64,000 nt of DNA from Gemmatimonadota bacterium (GCA_015664885.1 DQPL01000089.1:62001-126000), one strand, 5' to 3'. Positions 36,811-46,945 are shown, counted from the first letter of the stretch. The notes: a model not told the origin generated them from the sequence alone. A program made the numbers and translations.

Positions 36811-37751
36811 CGCCTCCGGTACCAGTCCTCGCGCATCAGGCGGAAGTGCATCAAGAAGGCTACCTTGCCAGCTCCGGTGCCGGTCACGCCCACGCCGTCG
36901 TCTTCGTAGTCCTTACGCTGATAGCAAACACCACCGCCGTTGATCTCACCGGTCGGACAAGGCGGAGCCCACAGGTAGGCGCCCCATCCGTACCATATTC
37001 CGTCCCGAGCCGGATTGTCAGCAAGCCAGGCGTTCAATGCGTGCCCCTCTTCGTAGCTCAGCGGCTCGGCGTGCCCTGGGTCGGACGAAAAACCGCCGTA
37101 ACTCCGGGATGACGTGTATACCGCCTGCACGTTCGAGAAGAAGGAGGGCACGCGACGAGAGAAGGCGGTCAGGTTGTTGTAGAACGCATCGTAGTCGGAC
37201 CCGGCGCTTGGGTACTCCGGGAGAACCGTTCCGTCCTCACGCGTCGTAAACTCGTTGGCCGCCTTGTGATAGATGACACGAACCTGGTCCGGCCGCAGGC
37301 CATGGAGGAGCCTCAGCCCCAGCAAGCATTCCTCCCAGAGGAAGTCGTACTCGGGGTCGATCCAATGTTCGATGGCGTGCCCGACCCTCCCACAGTTCAG
37401 GACCAGCACCTGGAACGAGACGTCGAAGATCCAGTGGGAGTTGATGCGCGCGGTGAAGTCTCCGCACTCCGAGCGAGCGTTGCTCATGCCGACGCATATC
37501 ACGACTATCCTACCGTCGACCGGAGTCACGACCGGCGAACCATTGTCTACGAGCCTGAGCCACAGCCCCTTGTACTTGCCCGGCGTCTGAATGCCGTCGT
37601 CGCCCCGGTCGATCGGGAACGGCTCGATGACGTCCAAACCGGGAGGAGACCCGTCCGAAGGGTTGGGGTTCAGGCCTGAGTCGCATGCGGAGAGGGCACA
37701 CGCTACGAACACCGGCACACACCAGCGCGTTGCGCAGGACTGTGAGCGCAT
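36807..37751 (-). CDS. Hypothetical lipoprotein
   Basis: VFVACALSACDSGLNPNPS lipobox; IVVICVGMSNARSECGDF and YHKAANEF weakly reminiscent of SGNH hydrolase blocks, not assigned. Confidence 0.6.
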   Translation of the reverse strand: MRSQSCATRWCVPVFVACALSACDSGLNPNPSDGSPPGLDVIEPFPIDRGDDGIQTPGKYKGLWLRLVDNGSPVVTPVDGRIVVICVGMSNARSECGDFTARINSHWIFDVSFQVLVLNCGRVGHAIEHWIDPEYDFLWEECLLGLRLLHGLRPDQVRVIYHKAANEFTTREDGTVLPEYPSAGSDYDAFYNNLTAFSRRVPSFFSNVQAVYTSSRSYGGFSSDPGHAEPLSYEEGHALNAWLADNPARDGIWYGWGAYLWAPPCPTGEINGGGVCYQRKDYEDDGVGVTGTGAGKVAFLMHFRLMREDWYRRR

Positions 37752-37825
37752 TCCAGGAGATGTCGTCAGACGTTTCGAGAGCACAGGCTGTCGCTTGGAA
37801 TCCCAGTCGGTAAAGTCACGCTACC

Positions 37826-37837
37826 CTTCGTACGAAG
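37826..37837. promoter_or_regulatory. 12-bp perfect palindrome in divergent intergenic region, candidate operator
   Basis: cttcgtacgaag between minus-strand start 37751 and plus-strand start 37969. Confidence 0.35.
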
Positions 37838-37858
37838 TATCGGATGAAACATGACTGC

Positions 37859-37919
37859 CCGCGAACCGGCAAGGTGGCTCACCCTCCTCCGGTGAACTCA
37901 CCAGGGTTGCGGTTCGCGG
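37859..37919 (+). promoter_or_regulatory. Long nested hairpin in leader of CRTAC1-like gene
   Basis: ccgcgaacc-g-gcaa-ggtg-gc-tcacc-(ctcctcc)-ggtga-act-cacc-aggg-ttgc-ggttcgcgg: 22 bp nested. Confidence 0.65.
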
Positions 37920-37968
37920 CGCCGACTTCCTCCTTTCCCGGGTCCTGACCGCTCGCTGCCGCCAAAAC

Positions 37969-40900
37969 GTGACGACGCCAAGAGCCCTGACACGCTTCGC
38001 TGTTCCGTGGATGCCGCTCGCCCCATGTGTGGCGGCACTGCTGCTCGTGAGTTGCGGTGACGCGCCGCCCGAGTGGATCGGAGAGTCGCCCCTCCGCTGG
38101 CACCAGCTGAATGTGAGCGGAACGGAAGCTGCCGGCTTCACGGCTCTCGGCGCGCGACAAACCGGCGTCGATTTCACGAATGACCCAAGCGCCGAGATGG
38201 TGACGCGCAACCAGCATCTGGCCAACGGCGGGGGAGTCTCCCTCGGCGACGTCGACGGCGATGGTCGCGTAGACATCTTCCTCGTCAATACGCGTGGCGC
38301 CAACGGCCTCTTCTTGAATCGGGGCGGCATGCGATTCGAGGACGCCAGCGATGCCGCCGGAGTGAACTTCGGTGACCGCCGGCCCAGCGGCTCCGCGCTG
38401 GTCGATATCGACGGAGACGGTGACCTGGACCTACTCGTCTCCTCGATGGGCGCGCCCGTCACGCTGCTCGAGAACGACGGCCTGGGCGTATTCACCGATC
38501 GCTCGCTGGAGTCCGGTTTCGAGACTTCGCGCGCTGGTAGCACGATGACCTTGGCCGACATCGATGGCGATGGAGATCTGGATCTGTACGCCGCCAACTA
38601 CCGCCTCGATCGCGCCGCCGACGTCTTCTCTTCCGCGGATCGACGGGAGACGCCGGTGCTCGAGCGGCGCGACGGAGAGTGGGTCGTGAACGAGATGTAT
38701 CGGGAGTACTACCGTGTCATCGAGGACGCTGAGGGCGTATTGAGCTGGGAATTCGGCCAAGCCGACGACCTCTACCTAAACGACGGCACCGGTGCCTTTC
38801 AGCGAGAGCCCATTTCAGGGAGTCGATTCCTCGACGCTGAAGGTGAGCCGCTGGAGGTAGAGGCGCAGGAGTGGGGACTGGCCGCGCGCTTCCGCGACCT
38901 CAACGGCGACGGCGCGCCGGACCTCTACGTCGCCAACGACTTCGAGAGTCCGGACCAACTGTGGATCAACGACGGGGCAGGAACCTTCCGGCTGACCGGT
39001 GCGGGGGCGCTGCGAAAAACGAGTCATGCTTCGATGTCCATCGCCTTCGCCGACGTCGACGCCAACGGTACCACCGATATCTTCGTGGCGGACATGCTCC
39101 CGCTCTCGAGCCGGCTCAGGAAAACGCAGGTCTCGACCTTGATGGAAGTCCGGCCGCCACCCGGCTCCGTCGAGGTCACGATGCAGGTGAACCGAAACAC
39201 GCTCTTGCTTGGAAACGATGACGGCGCCTGGACGGAGGCGGCGCAACAGGCTGGCCTCGACGCCTCCGGTTGGTCCTGGGGTGCGGAATTCGTGGACGTC
39301 GACCTCGATGGTCATCAGGACTTGCTGATTGCGACAGGCCACCCCTGGAACGCAATGGACGCAGACACGGGGGAGCGTCTGCGGCGCACCCAGGCTGGCG
39401 CCGAGTGGAAAGATGTGATGAACCTCTTCCCCGCGCTCAGACTACCCAACCGAGCGTTTCGCAACTTGGGGGACGGGACCTTCGAACTCGTGGAAGGCGC
39501 ATGGGGATTGGACCGAGGAGAAGACATCTCCCACGGCTTGGCGACCGCAGATCTGGACGGCGACGGCGACCTTGACGTCGTGGTCAATCGTCTGGGCGAT
39601 CCTGCCCTCGTGCTACGCAATGACTCCGAGGCGGCCCGACTCGCCGTGAAGCTCGTGGGCTTGGCACCCAACACGGGCGCGGTGGGCGCGAAGATCCTCG
39701 TCTCGGGCGGCCCCGTCGACCAGGTACGCGAAGTGGGCGCCGGCGGACTCTACCTCTCGCACTCCGACGGTCTGCAGAGCTTCGCCACGGGCTCGGCTTC
39801 CTCGCTAACGATCGAAGTCACCTGGCGGTCCGGGGCACGAACCGTGGTGGAGGCCGAACCAAATCGCCTCTACGAGATCACGGAAGTATTGAACCAGGGG
39901 GCAGGCCCGGCTCCGACAGGGTCACCCCAAGCCACCGAGGGCCCGCTCTTCGAGGACCTGCGCGCGGCACTCGCGCACACGCACGCCGATCGGCCCTTCA
40001 ACGTCACTGTCGCGCAGCCTCTTATCCCCCGCGAGCTGAGCCGACTCGGTCCCGGAATCACTTGGACGGACAGCGATGGCGACGGCGACCCGGATCTGGT
40101 AGTCGGCGCAGGTGCGGGCGGCGCTGTGGCGTACTTCGAGAACCAGAACGGTACGCTGCGCAGGGCGGTCGCCGGACCCGCGCTCGAGTATGATGTGACC
40201 ACGCTGCTTCCCGAGCCAGACGGGCGTTCCCTGTTGGCGGGAGTCGCCAACTACGAGGCCCCGTCTCCCACGGCCGCTGTCGAAGTGCCGACGGCTGTCT
40301 CGATCCGACTCGGCCCGGGCGGCCCCGGGATGGGCGTGCCTGCGCTTTCGTCGGACGGCTCGTCCACAGGCGCTCTGGCGTCGGCTGATGTGGACGGAGA
40401 CGGAGACCTCGACGTATTCGTCGGCGGGCGTGTCTACGCGAGTGCCTACCCGCTGCCTCCCACGTCACGGCTCTTCAGGCGCCAACAGGACGGCAGTCTC
40501 GTGTACGACTCCGCCGCGTCAGCGCCGTTTTCGCGAGTGGGACTAGTATCGGGTGTGACCTTCACGGACATCGACGGCGACGCCGACCCCGACTTGGTGG
40601 TCGCCACGGACTGGGGTCCACCGCGTCTTTTCATCAACAACCGCGGCGGCTTCACCGAGAGTACGCGGTCGTGGGGCCTCTCTCCATATCTGAGCTGGTG
40701 GAACGGCGTTACGGCCGGCGACCTGGACGGCGACGGCCGCATGGACCTGGTGCTTACGTCCTGGGGCCGCAACATCGGTCTCGAGGCTCGCACGGACCGG
40801 CCGCTGCTCGGCTACTGGGGTGACTTCGACCGGAACGGTCAGCTCGACTTCCTTCTGGCTGCACGGGACGACCGGATTGGATCAGTTGCCCCGCTCACCA

Positions 40901-41679
40901 GCTTCGGGCGTCTTTCGAGCGGACTGCCCTATGTCCGCCGGCAGACCACGACCACGTACGGTGCTTATGCCGACGCTTCCCTTGCCCAGGTGTTAGGACC
41001 CGCGATAAGCAGCGGGCAGGTGTCGGAGATCACCACGCTTCAGCACATGATTTTCCTGAACCGCGGGGATCGTTTCGAGCCGCGCGTGCTGCCGGCCGCG
41101 ACCCAACTCGCGCCTGCTTTCCATCCCTCGGTCGCGGACTTCGACGGGGACGGGCACGAGGACCTGCTGCTCACCCAGAACTTCTTCCCCAACACACTCG
41201 GAGCCGAGCGCTTCGATGCCGGTCGAGGACTGCTGCTGCTAGGGGATGGGTCGGGCGAATTCGTGCCCCAAACCCCCTCGCAGTCCGGCATAAACCTGAG
41301 AGGAGATCAGCGCGGAGCCGCACTCGCGGACTACGACGGCGACGGGCGTATCGACCTCGCGATCGGACAGAACAATGGGCAGACCGTGCTGCTTCACAAC
41401 CGCCGCGGCCGCCGCGGAATCCGGGTCCGCCTGCGAGGCGGCGCGGCTAATCCACACGGCATCGGAGCCACCCTGCGCGTGGTTTATGCGGACGGACTCG
41501 GACCCGCACGGGAGCTGCGGCTCGGCTCGGGTTATTGGTCCGTCGACGATCCGGTGGCGGTGCTGGGCCTACGAACGGAACCGGAAGGCATCGAAGTGCG
41601 CTGGCCAGATGGGGTTGTGCAGCGCGTGGACGTCACGAACGATCAGCTCGGCATCACAGTCGTGCGGGCGAACCGCTAG
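37969..41679 (+). CDS. CRTAC1-like FG-GAP/VCBS repeat lipoprotein with two ASPIC/UnbV-type regions (1236 aa)
   Basis: Lipobox AALLLVSCGDAPP; repeated DxDGDGxxDL units; ASPIC-like GAVGAKILVSGG...ITWRSG-type region mid-protein and GIGATLRVVYADGLGPARELRLGSGYWSVDDPVAVLG...VRWPDGVVQRVDV at C-term. Confidence 0.9.
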   Translation: MTTPRALTRFAVPWMPLAPCVAALLLVSCGDAPPEWIGESPLRWHQLNVSGTEAAGFTALGARQTGVDFTNDPSAEMVTRNQHLANGGGVSLGDVDGDGRVDIFLVNTRGANGLFLNRGGMRFEDASDAAGVNFGDRRPSGSALVDIDGDGDLDLLVSSMGAPVTLLENDGLGVFTDRSLESGFETSRAGSTMTLADIDGDGDLDLYAANYRLDRAADVFSSADRRETPVLERRDGEWVVNEMYREYYRVIEDAEGVLSWEFGQADDLYLNDGTGAFQREPISGSRFLDAEGEPLEVEAQEWGLAARFRDLNGDGAPDLYVANDFESPDQLWINDGAGTFRLTGAGALRKTSHASMSIAFADVDANGTTDIFVADMLPLSSRLRKTQVSTLMEVRPPPGSVEVTMQVNRNTLLLGNDDGAWTEAAQQAGLDASGWSWGAEFVDVDLDGHQDLLIATGHPWNAMDADTGERLRRTQAGAEWKDVMNLFPALRLPNRAFRNLGDGTFELVEGAWGLDRGEDISHGLATADLDGDGDLDVVVNRLGDPALVLRNDSEAARLAVKLVGLAPNTGAVGAKILVSGGPVDQVREVGAGGLYLSHSDGLQSFATGSASSLTIEVTWRSGARTVVEAEPNRLYEITEVLNQGAGPAPTGSPQATEGPLFEDLRAALAHTHADRPFNVTVAQPLIPRELSRLGPGITWTDSDGDGDPDLVVGAGAGGAVAYFENQNGTLRRAVAGPALEYDVTTLLPEPDGRSLLAGVANYEAPSPTAAVEVPTAVSIRLGPGGPGMGVPALSSDGSSTGALASADVDGDGDLDVFVGGRVYASAYPLPPTSRLFRRQQDGSLVYDSAASAPFSRVGLVSGVTFTDIDGDADPDLVVATDWGPPRLFINNRGGFTESTRSWGLSPYLSWWNGVTAGDLDGDGRMDLVLTSWGRNIGLEARTDRPLLGYWGDFDRNGQLDFLLAARDDRIGSVAPLTSFGRLSSGLPYVRRQTTTTYGAYADASLAQVLGPAISSGQVSEITTLQHMIFLNRGDRFEPRVLPAATQLAPAFHPSVADFDGDGHEDLLLTQNFFPNTLGAERFDAGRGLLLLGDGSGEFVPQTPSQSGINLRGDQRGAALADYDGDGRIDLAIGQNNGQTVLLHNRRGRRGIRVRLRGGAANPHGIGATLRVVYADGLGPARELRLGSGYWSVDDPVAVLGLRTEPEGIEVRWPDGVVQRVDVTNDQLGITVVRANR

Positions 41680-44600
41680 CGGCTCCCGCCACCCAGAACC
41701 GCCATGGGCGTCGGCGCCCGAGTATGGTACCGCCGCACGATGTCGGGATGCGGGTATACCTCACTCGGACCATAAGGGTACTCGGACATCGCGTGGAAGG
41801 GCAGCGGCTCCACCCTCCATCCGTCCGCGGTATTCAAGTCCGCGTCCTTGATCCATCCGTCCGAATAGATCATGAAATCCCGGGTCCACCCTTCGGGGAG
41901 CGGCGGAGCCTTGGCAGCATCGAAGCGAAGCGTGATCTCGTCACCCGGACCCATGATCGGGTAGATATCGTCCGACTCGCTTACCAAGTCGAGCACCGAG
42001 CCGTAGCGAGTGTACGCACCCACGATCGGCCGCCACGGTGACTGCATGGACACGCTTGCATAGTCGAACCAATGGGGGCCGAACCGCCCCCCCTTGCGGT
42101 ATAGCTCGGAAAAGCCACGATAGTGAAAGTCGGCCGCGACGGGCTGCAGAGTAGTGACCTCGATGGGGGCTGTTACCGCTCCGACGGTGAAGAACGCGTG
42201 GTCCCAGTAGATGTTCATGTTGGTTCGGATGCGCACGCGATGGTCTTCGCTGCGAAAGAGCCCAGATAGATCCTGAACGACGACCTTGTTCTTCCCCGCC
42301 GGGAAACTCAACGCTTCGACTGCGGTCACCCACGCTCCGGAGACGTCGATGACCTCGAGGTACGGCATGATCGTGCCCAGCGTCTCGGACTGTGAGAGCG
42401 CCACGTTGATGCTGGCGTCGGTCGGGAAGATCCAGCCACGCAGGTACAGCTCGACAGGCGCATCCACCGCGAATGCCCCGAGGTCGAGCACGAGATCGTG
42501 CAGCGCGCTCACGCCCTGGTAGCGATCTGGCAGGAATTCGTCCACGTACCGGTCGTCCGCGTGCAGCAGCCGAGGCAACACATCGGTCCCGTGCCCATCG
42601 ACCGCCGAGAGCGGCGTTCGTTGCTCGGCTACCTGGTGAAGCACGAGCGGCGGGTTCGGTTCCGGGAATACGAAGCGCTCGTCCACGAAGACGTCCACCG
42701 AATCCGGATGGTCCACGACGACGAGCTCCACCTCGTCGATGTAGAAGACCTCCCACAGCTCACCCGTGATCTGGAGCTCGTATGCTCCGTCGCGCGGCTG
42801 CAAAGCGTGTCCAGGAATCTTCACGAAGCCCTGAGACGCGGCAGGCGGCGCGTACGCCGTCCCGCCCTGAGCCATGAGACCCATGGGCATGCCCAGTGCG
42901 CTCTTCCACATGAGATCGGTCAAAAACTCGAAGCGCTCTCCATTCCACGTGTACAAGAAGGGGCAAGAGCCTTTCAGAATCTGCTCCTCGATCATCGACT
43001 GATTCGCGTTGGGATAGAACAGGTTCTGCGGGACTCCGTTGGTCCAGCGAACACGGACCACGTCGGCTCGGCTGTGTTGGCCCAGACCGATATGGATCTC
43101 GGGACCCGTAACCACTCGGGTCTGGTACAGGCCGCCCGCGCGCACCTCGATCTTCGCGCCGATCCCGAAGTGGTTGTTCTTGCCGCTGCCCGTCGATAGG
43201 CCGACGAGCTGCATTTTGAGGTACCGGTTCGCATTGCCGCCATCGTTGCGGATCAGTCGCACCGAGCCATCGACGGCTGATACGAACAGGTCGAGGTCGC
43301 CGTCATCGCCAAAGTCGGCGAACTCCAGTCGACGCAACGCAGGCAACTCGCCTTGCACGAGGCTGGAGAGGTCGTCGAATCGACCTGCCGAGGAGTTTCT
43401 GAAGAGGCGAATGGCCCCTGCCCCGCCGTCTTCGGACTCTCCGACCAGCACGACATCGAGCCATCCGTCGTTGTCGAAGTCCACCAGGGCCGCGTCGTGA
43501 ATGATGAGCGTCGCGGCACCTTCCAACAGTACCGTCGGGCGCTCGTCCACCGCGAACCCGCCGTCTCCGTCGTTCAAGTGCAGCACCAGCCCCCGACCGC
43601 CTCGTGGTGCCGTCAGCAGATCGAGAAAGCCGTCGTTGTTGTAGTCGCCCACACGCACCACGCCTGCGCTGCCTGGCGTGAGGCCCCGGGCATCGCTCAC
43701 CTCGACGAAGACCCCCGACCTCTGATTGTCGAAGAGGCTAGTCGTGGACGCGCCCGAAAAGATCAGTTCCAAGTCATCGTCGTCGTCGAAATCCCCGAAG
43801 GCGGCGGCGCCTTGCACGCCCCCTGTCGCGGCCTCCGTGCCGGCGCGCCCGCGTACATCGGTGAACGTCCCGTCCAGGTTGTTGCGGTACATGCCGGTAC
43901 TCAGGCTGCCCGCCACGACCAGATCGAGGTCTCCGTCCTGATCGAAGTCGATGAACAGCGGCGCCCCGCCAGCCAGCGACACCTCGAGCTGAGCCGAGAC
44001 GTCTTCGAACGTGCCGTCGCCCAGGTTACGGAACAGGACTCCGGTCGCGCCTCGGGAGAGAAACAGGTCGAGCGCGCCGTCGTTGTCGTAGTCGCCGAAG
44101 AGCGCGTGGTCCGGGGCCGACCCGGTCACACCCGCCTGCGTCGAGACGTCAACGAACCCGGTGGGATCGTTCCGCCATAGAGCGCCCCCGGAGAAGACGT
44201 CCCGGTCACCGTCACCATCATAGTCCGCCACCGCGAGCGAGCGCCCACCGCCCGCGCCGGGACCAGGCATGCCCACGGTCTGCGTCACATCCGTAAATCG
44301 CAGCGCGGCCAACACGGTCTCTGGATCGCGTACCCCGGGTGTGAGCGTCTCGCTGAACGTGACCACGGGGAAGCCGAGCAGTACCCCGCCAGGCCCACGC
44401 AGCTCGAGCAAACCCTGCTGGTAGATCGGTGTCGTGCGCATCACGTTGTGGAACGCGAACGCGGCGCCCTGAGCGCCCGCGGCGTCACCACGTTGCGCGG
44501 CGAGCGAGGCTTGTTCGAATAGGTCTCTCCCTTCGACCGGGATCTCGGGCACTAGCTGACGGATCTGCCCCAGATGGATCGAGGCGCCTTCGGCCGCGCC

Positions 44601-45161
44601 TGCCGCGAGGTGCGCATCCACCAACTGTACACGTGCGCTCACGTTGCCCGGTTGCAGCGCGACAACGCGCTCGAGTTGAGCGGCACGGCGGGCGGCTGGA
44701 CCGGCATCGGTCGAGTCGGCGTCCAGCGTCGCAAGCGCGTACAGCGTTTTCACGTGGCTAGAGTCGATGAGCAAAGACGCTTCGAGCTCCTGCCTGGCCT
44801 CCAGCTCACGCTCCTGCGAGCGGAGAATTTCGACGAGAATTAGTCGCACGTCGGGGTCGGAGGGCAGCAGCTCGATCGCATGTCGCAGCTCGGTCTCCGC
44901 GTCGGCCAGCCGCCCCTGCCTCAAATACGTGAGCCCCAGGTTCGCATAACCCAGTGGCTCGCCCGGCGCCATTTCCACGAGTCGCTGGAACTCTGCCTCG
45001 GCCTCCGGCAATCGATTTTCCTCCAGATACGCCAAGCCTAGTGTGCGGACGGTGAGCAGTGCGGCGGGATCGGCCGGAGCGTCCGCGTCCGCGCACACGG
45101 TCAGCAGAAGCGATGCCAGCATCAGGGAAGGAGCGCGACGGCGGGCACTGCGAACGTTCAT
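41676..45161 (-). CDS. TPR + FG-GAP + ASPIC/UnbV lipoprotein with long C-terminal extension
   Basis: SLLLTVCADAD lipobox; TPR YANLGLTYLRQGRLADAETELRHAIELLPSDP; VADYDGDGDRDVFSGG; HFGIGAKIEVRAGGLYQTRVV; KGSCPFLYTWNGERFEFLTDLMWKSALGMPMGL. Confidence 0.88.
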   Translation of the reverse strand: MNVRSARRRAPSLMLASLLLTVCADADAPADPAALLTVRTLGLAYLEENRLPEAEAEFQRLVEMAPGEPLGYANLGLTYLRQGRLADAETELRHAIELLPSDPDVRLILVEILRSQERELEARQELEASLLIDSSHVKTLYALATLDADSTDAGPAARRAAQLERVVALQPGNVSARVQLVDAHLAAGAAEGASIHLGQIRQLVPEIPVEGRDLFEQASLAAQRGDAAGAQGAAFAFHNVMRTTPIYQQGLLELRGPGGVLLGFPVVTFSETLTPGVRDPETVLAALRFTDVTQTVGMPGPGAGGGRSLAVADYDGDGDRDVFSGGALWRNDPTGFVDVSTQAGVTGSAPDHALFGDYDNDGALDLFLSRGATGVLFRNLGDGTFEDVSAQLEVSLAGGAPLFIDFDQDGDLDLVVAGSLSTGMYRNNLDGTFTDVRGRAGTEAATGGVQGAAAFGDFDDDDDLELIFSGASTTSLFDNQRSGVFVEVSDARGLTPGSAGVVRVGDYNNDGFLDLLTAPRGGRGLVLHLNDGDGGFAVDERPTVLLEGAATLIIHDAALVDFDNDGWLDVVLVGESEDGGAGAIRLFRNSSAGRFDDLSSLVQGELPALRRLEFADFGDDGDLDLFVSAVDGSVRLIRNDGGNANRYLKMQLVGLSTGSGKNNHFGIGAKIEVRAGGLYQTRVVTGPEIHIGLGQHSRADVVRVRWTNGVPQNLFYPNANQSMIEEQILKGSCPFLYTWNGERFEFLTDLMWKSALGMPMGLMAQGGTAYAPPAASQGFVKIPGHALQPRDGAYELQITGELWEVFYIDEVELVVVDHPDSVDVFVDERFVFPEPNPPLVLHQVAEQRTPLSAVDGHGTDVLPRLLHADDRYVDEFLPDRYQGVSALHDLVLDLGAFAVDAPVELYLRGWIFPTDASINVALSQSETLGTIMPYLEVIDVSGAWVTAVEALSFPAGKNKVVVQDLSGLFRSEDHRVRIRTNMNIYWDHAFFTVGAVTAPIEVTTLQPVAADFHYRGFSELYRKGGRFGPHWFDYASVSMQSPWRPIVGAYTRYGSVLDLVSESDDIYPIMGPGDEITLRFDAAKAPPLPEGWTRDFMIYSDGWIKDADLNTADGWRVEPLPFHAMSEYPYGPSEVYPHPDIVRRYHTRAPTPMAVLGGGSR

Positions 45162-46945
45162 CGGTGTTCTCGTACCGTAATCGTCTGGCCGGTGGGAACT
45201 GGACCAAGCTCGACCGTGCGCCCACCCCGAGGCCAACTGACGACGAAACTGTCCACCGCCGCAGCCTCCCCTAAAGCGAAGAGCAGCGGGTTCAGGACCG
45301 ACTGAGAGAGATAGGACGAACCCGCGCCCACATACCGCCGCTGGACTCCCGCCTCCGTGTAGACGAGAACCAACGCGCCCAAGGCGTCCCGGTTCGGATG
45401 CGCGCCTTCGAGCCTGAGCTCGATCCACTGAGCGGACCCGGGGTTCAGGTCGTTGCGGTAGAGCCTGGGCGCCCCGCCGTTCACGGTGAGCAGCGCGTCG
45501 AGATCGCCGTCACCATCGATGTCCGCGGTCACCACGCCTCGGCCCACGATGGGAGCCGCGAACGCTTCGCCGACCAGCCCACTGACGTCGGAGAAGCGCC
45601 CCGAACCGTCGCCCAAGAAGAGTTGCGGCGGCTGCTCGAACGTCTGGTCCGCCTGCACCGCATTCACACCGGGTTCGATGTGTCCGTTCGCGCTCATCAA
45701 GTCCGGATGGCCGTCCAGGTCGAAGTCCGCGAACAGCACGCCGAAGGTCAGCGGCCCCAGCGTCGAGCGCGTAAGGCGAGCGGCACCGGCTCGGTCCTGG
45801 AAGAGGTTGTCCCCAATCTGCGTGAAAAGCGCGAGCGGCTCGTGCGCGAAGTTGCCGATCGCGATCGACCACCGGCCCTCACCGGTCAGGTCCGCCACGG
45901 CAACACCCATGCCGGCGCGGGCCCTGCCGGCCTCATCGAACGCGACGCCCGCGCGCACTGCGATGTCGGAAAAGGAGCCATCGCCGACATTTCGGTACAG
46001 GAAGTTGCGCTGGGTGTCGTTGGCCACGATCAGGTCGGGCCACCCATCCGCATCGAAGTCCGCTACCGCGACGCCGAGCGATTTCCCTTCCGGGTTCGAC
46101 ACGCCGGCCGACTCGGTGACGTCGGCAAAGCGCCCGGACCCGTCGTTTCGGTAGAGCCTACACGACTCACCTTGGTACTGCTGGGGAGTCGCGTATGACT
46201 TGGTCGTGCCGTCGATGGTCGCGAACAGGTCGGTCTCGCTCGTCCAGCGCACGTAGTTGCAGACGAACAGATCGAGCCAGCCGTCTCGATCGTAGTCGAG
46301 CCACGCCGCTCCGGAAGACCACGCCGCCGGCGCGCCGGGTGCATTGCCCGTGACCCCGGCAGATACGGTGACGTCGGTAAAGCGTGCTCCGTCGTTGCGC
46401 AGAAGCACGTTGTCTCCGACCGCGGTCAAGTAGATGTCCGGGTCGCCGTCGCCGTCATAGTCCGCGACGGTCGCCCCCATCCCGTAGATCGACAAGGCGA
46501 GACCGGCACTGGCCGTGACGTCCTCGAAATGGCCGTCCCCCAGGTTGCGGTAGAGCCGCTGCGTAGGCGGGCGGCCCGTTCCCTCGTGTCCCGGCCACCA
46601 GGTCCCGTTTACGAGCAGGAGGTCGGGAGAACCGTCTCCATCGTAGTCGAAGAAGGCCGCTCCGCTGCCCACCGTCTCCGGCATCCACTTCTCGCCGAAG
46701 GCACCGTTCTCGTGCACGAAGTCGAGGCCCGATTCCCGAGCCACCTCGGTGAAGCGCAAGTCGGTGCCCTCACCGGCGCCGGGTGCCGTGGCATACGCGC
46801 CCTCCGAGTACTCGGGCGCGGATTCTTCGACTGGCTCTTCTCCCCCGCATGCCGAAATCGCGAGCACGCACGCGAAACGCAGGGCCGACGAGGGCTTCGC
46901 GACGTGCCACCTCGAGACATGGCTGGCCAGACCGAGCCGCTTCAT
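45158..46945 (-). CDS. CRTAC1 family FG-GAP + ASPIC/UnbV lipoprotein (595 aa)
   Basis: LAISACGGEEPVEES lipobox; FFDYDGDGSPDLLLVNGTWWPG, VADYDGDGDPDIYLTAVGDN; C-term VLVYTEAGVQRRYVGAGSSYLSQSVLNPLLFALG. Confidence 0.92.
   Translation of the reverse strand: MKRLGLASHVSRWHVAKPSSALRFACVLAISACGGEEPVEESAPEYSEGAYATAPGAGEGTDLRFTEVARESGLDFVHENGAFGEKWMPETVGSGAAFFDYDGDGSPDLLLVNGTWWPGHEGTGRPPTQRLYRNLGDGHFEDVTASAGLALSIYGMGATVADYDGDGDPDIYLTAVGDNVLLRNDGARFTDVTVSAGVTGNAPGAPAAWSSGAAWLDYDRDGWLDLFVCNYVRWTSETDLFATIDGTTKSYATPQQYQGESCRLYRNDGSGRFADVTESAGVSNPEGKSLGVAVADFDADGWPDLIVANDTQRNFLYRNVGDGSFSDIAVRAGVAFDEAGRARAGMGVAVADLTGEGRWSIAIGNFAHEPLALFTQIGDNLFQDRAGAARLTRSTLGPLTFGVLFADFDLDGHPDLMSANGHIEPGVNAVQADQTFEQPPQLFLGDGSGRFSDVSGLVGEAFAAPIVGRGVVTADIDGDGDLDALLTVNGGAPRLYRNDLNPGSAQWIELRLEGAHPNRDALGALVLVYTEAGVQRRYVGAGSSYLSQSVLNPLLFALGEAAAVDSFVVSWPRGGRTVELGPVPTGQTITVREHR

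Noticed and set aside
36807-37751. SGNH hydrolase assignment (VGMSNA block)
   Set aside because: Only weak motif similarity; left as hypothetical lipoprotein.
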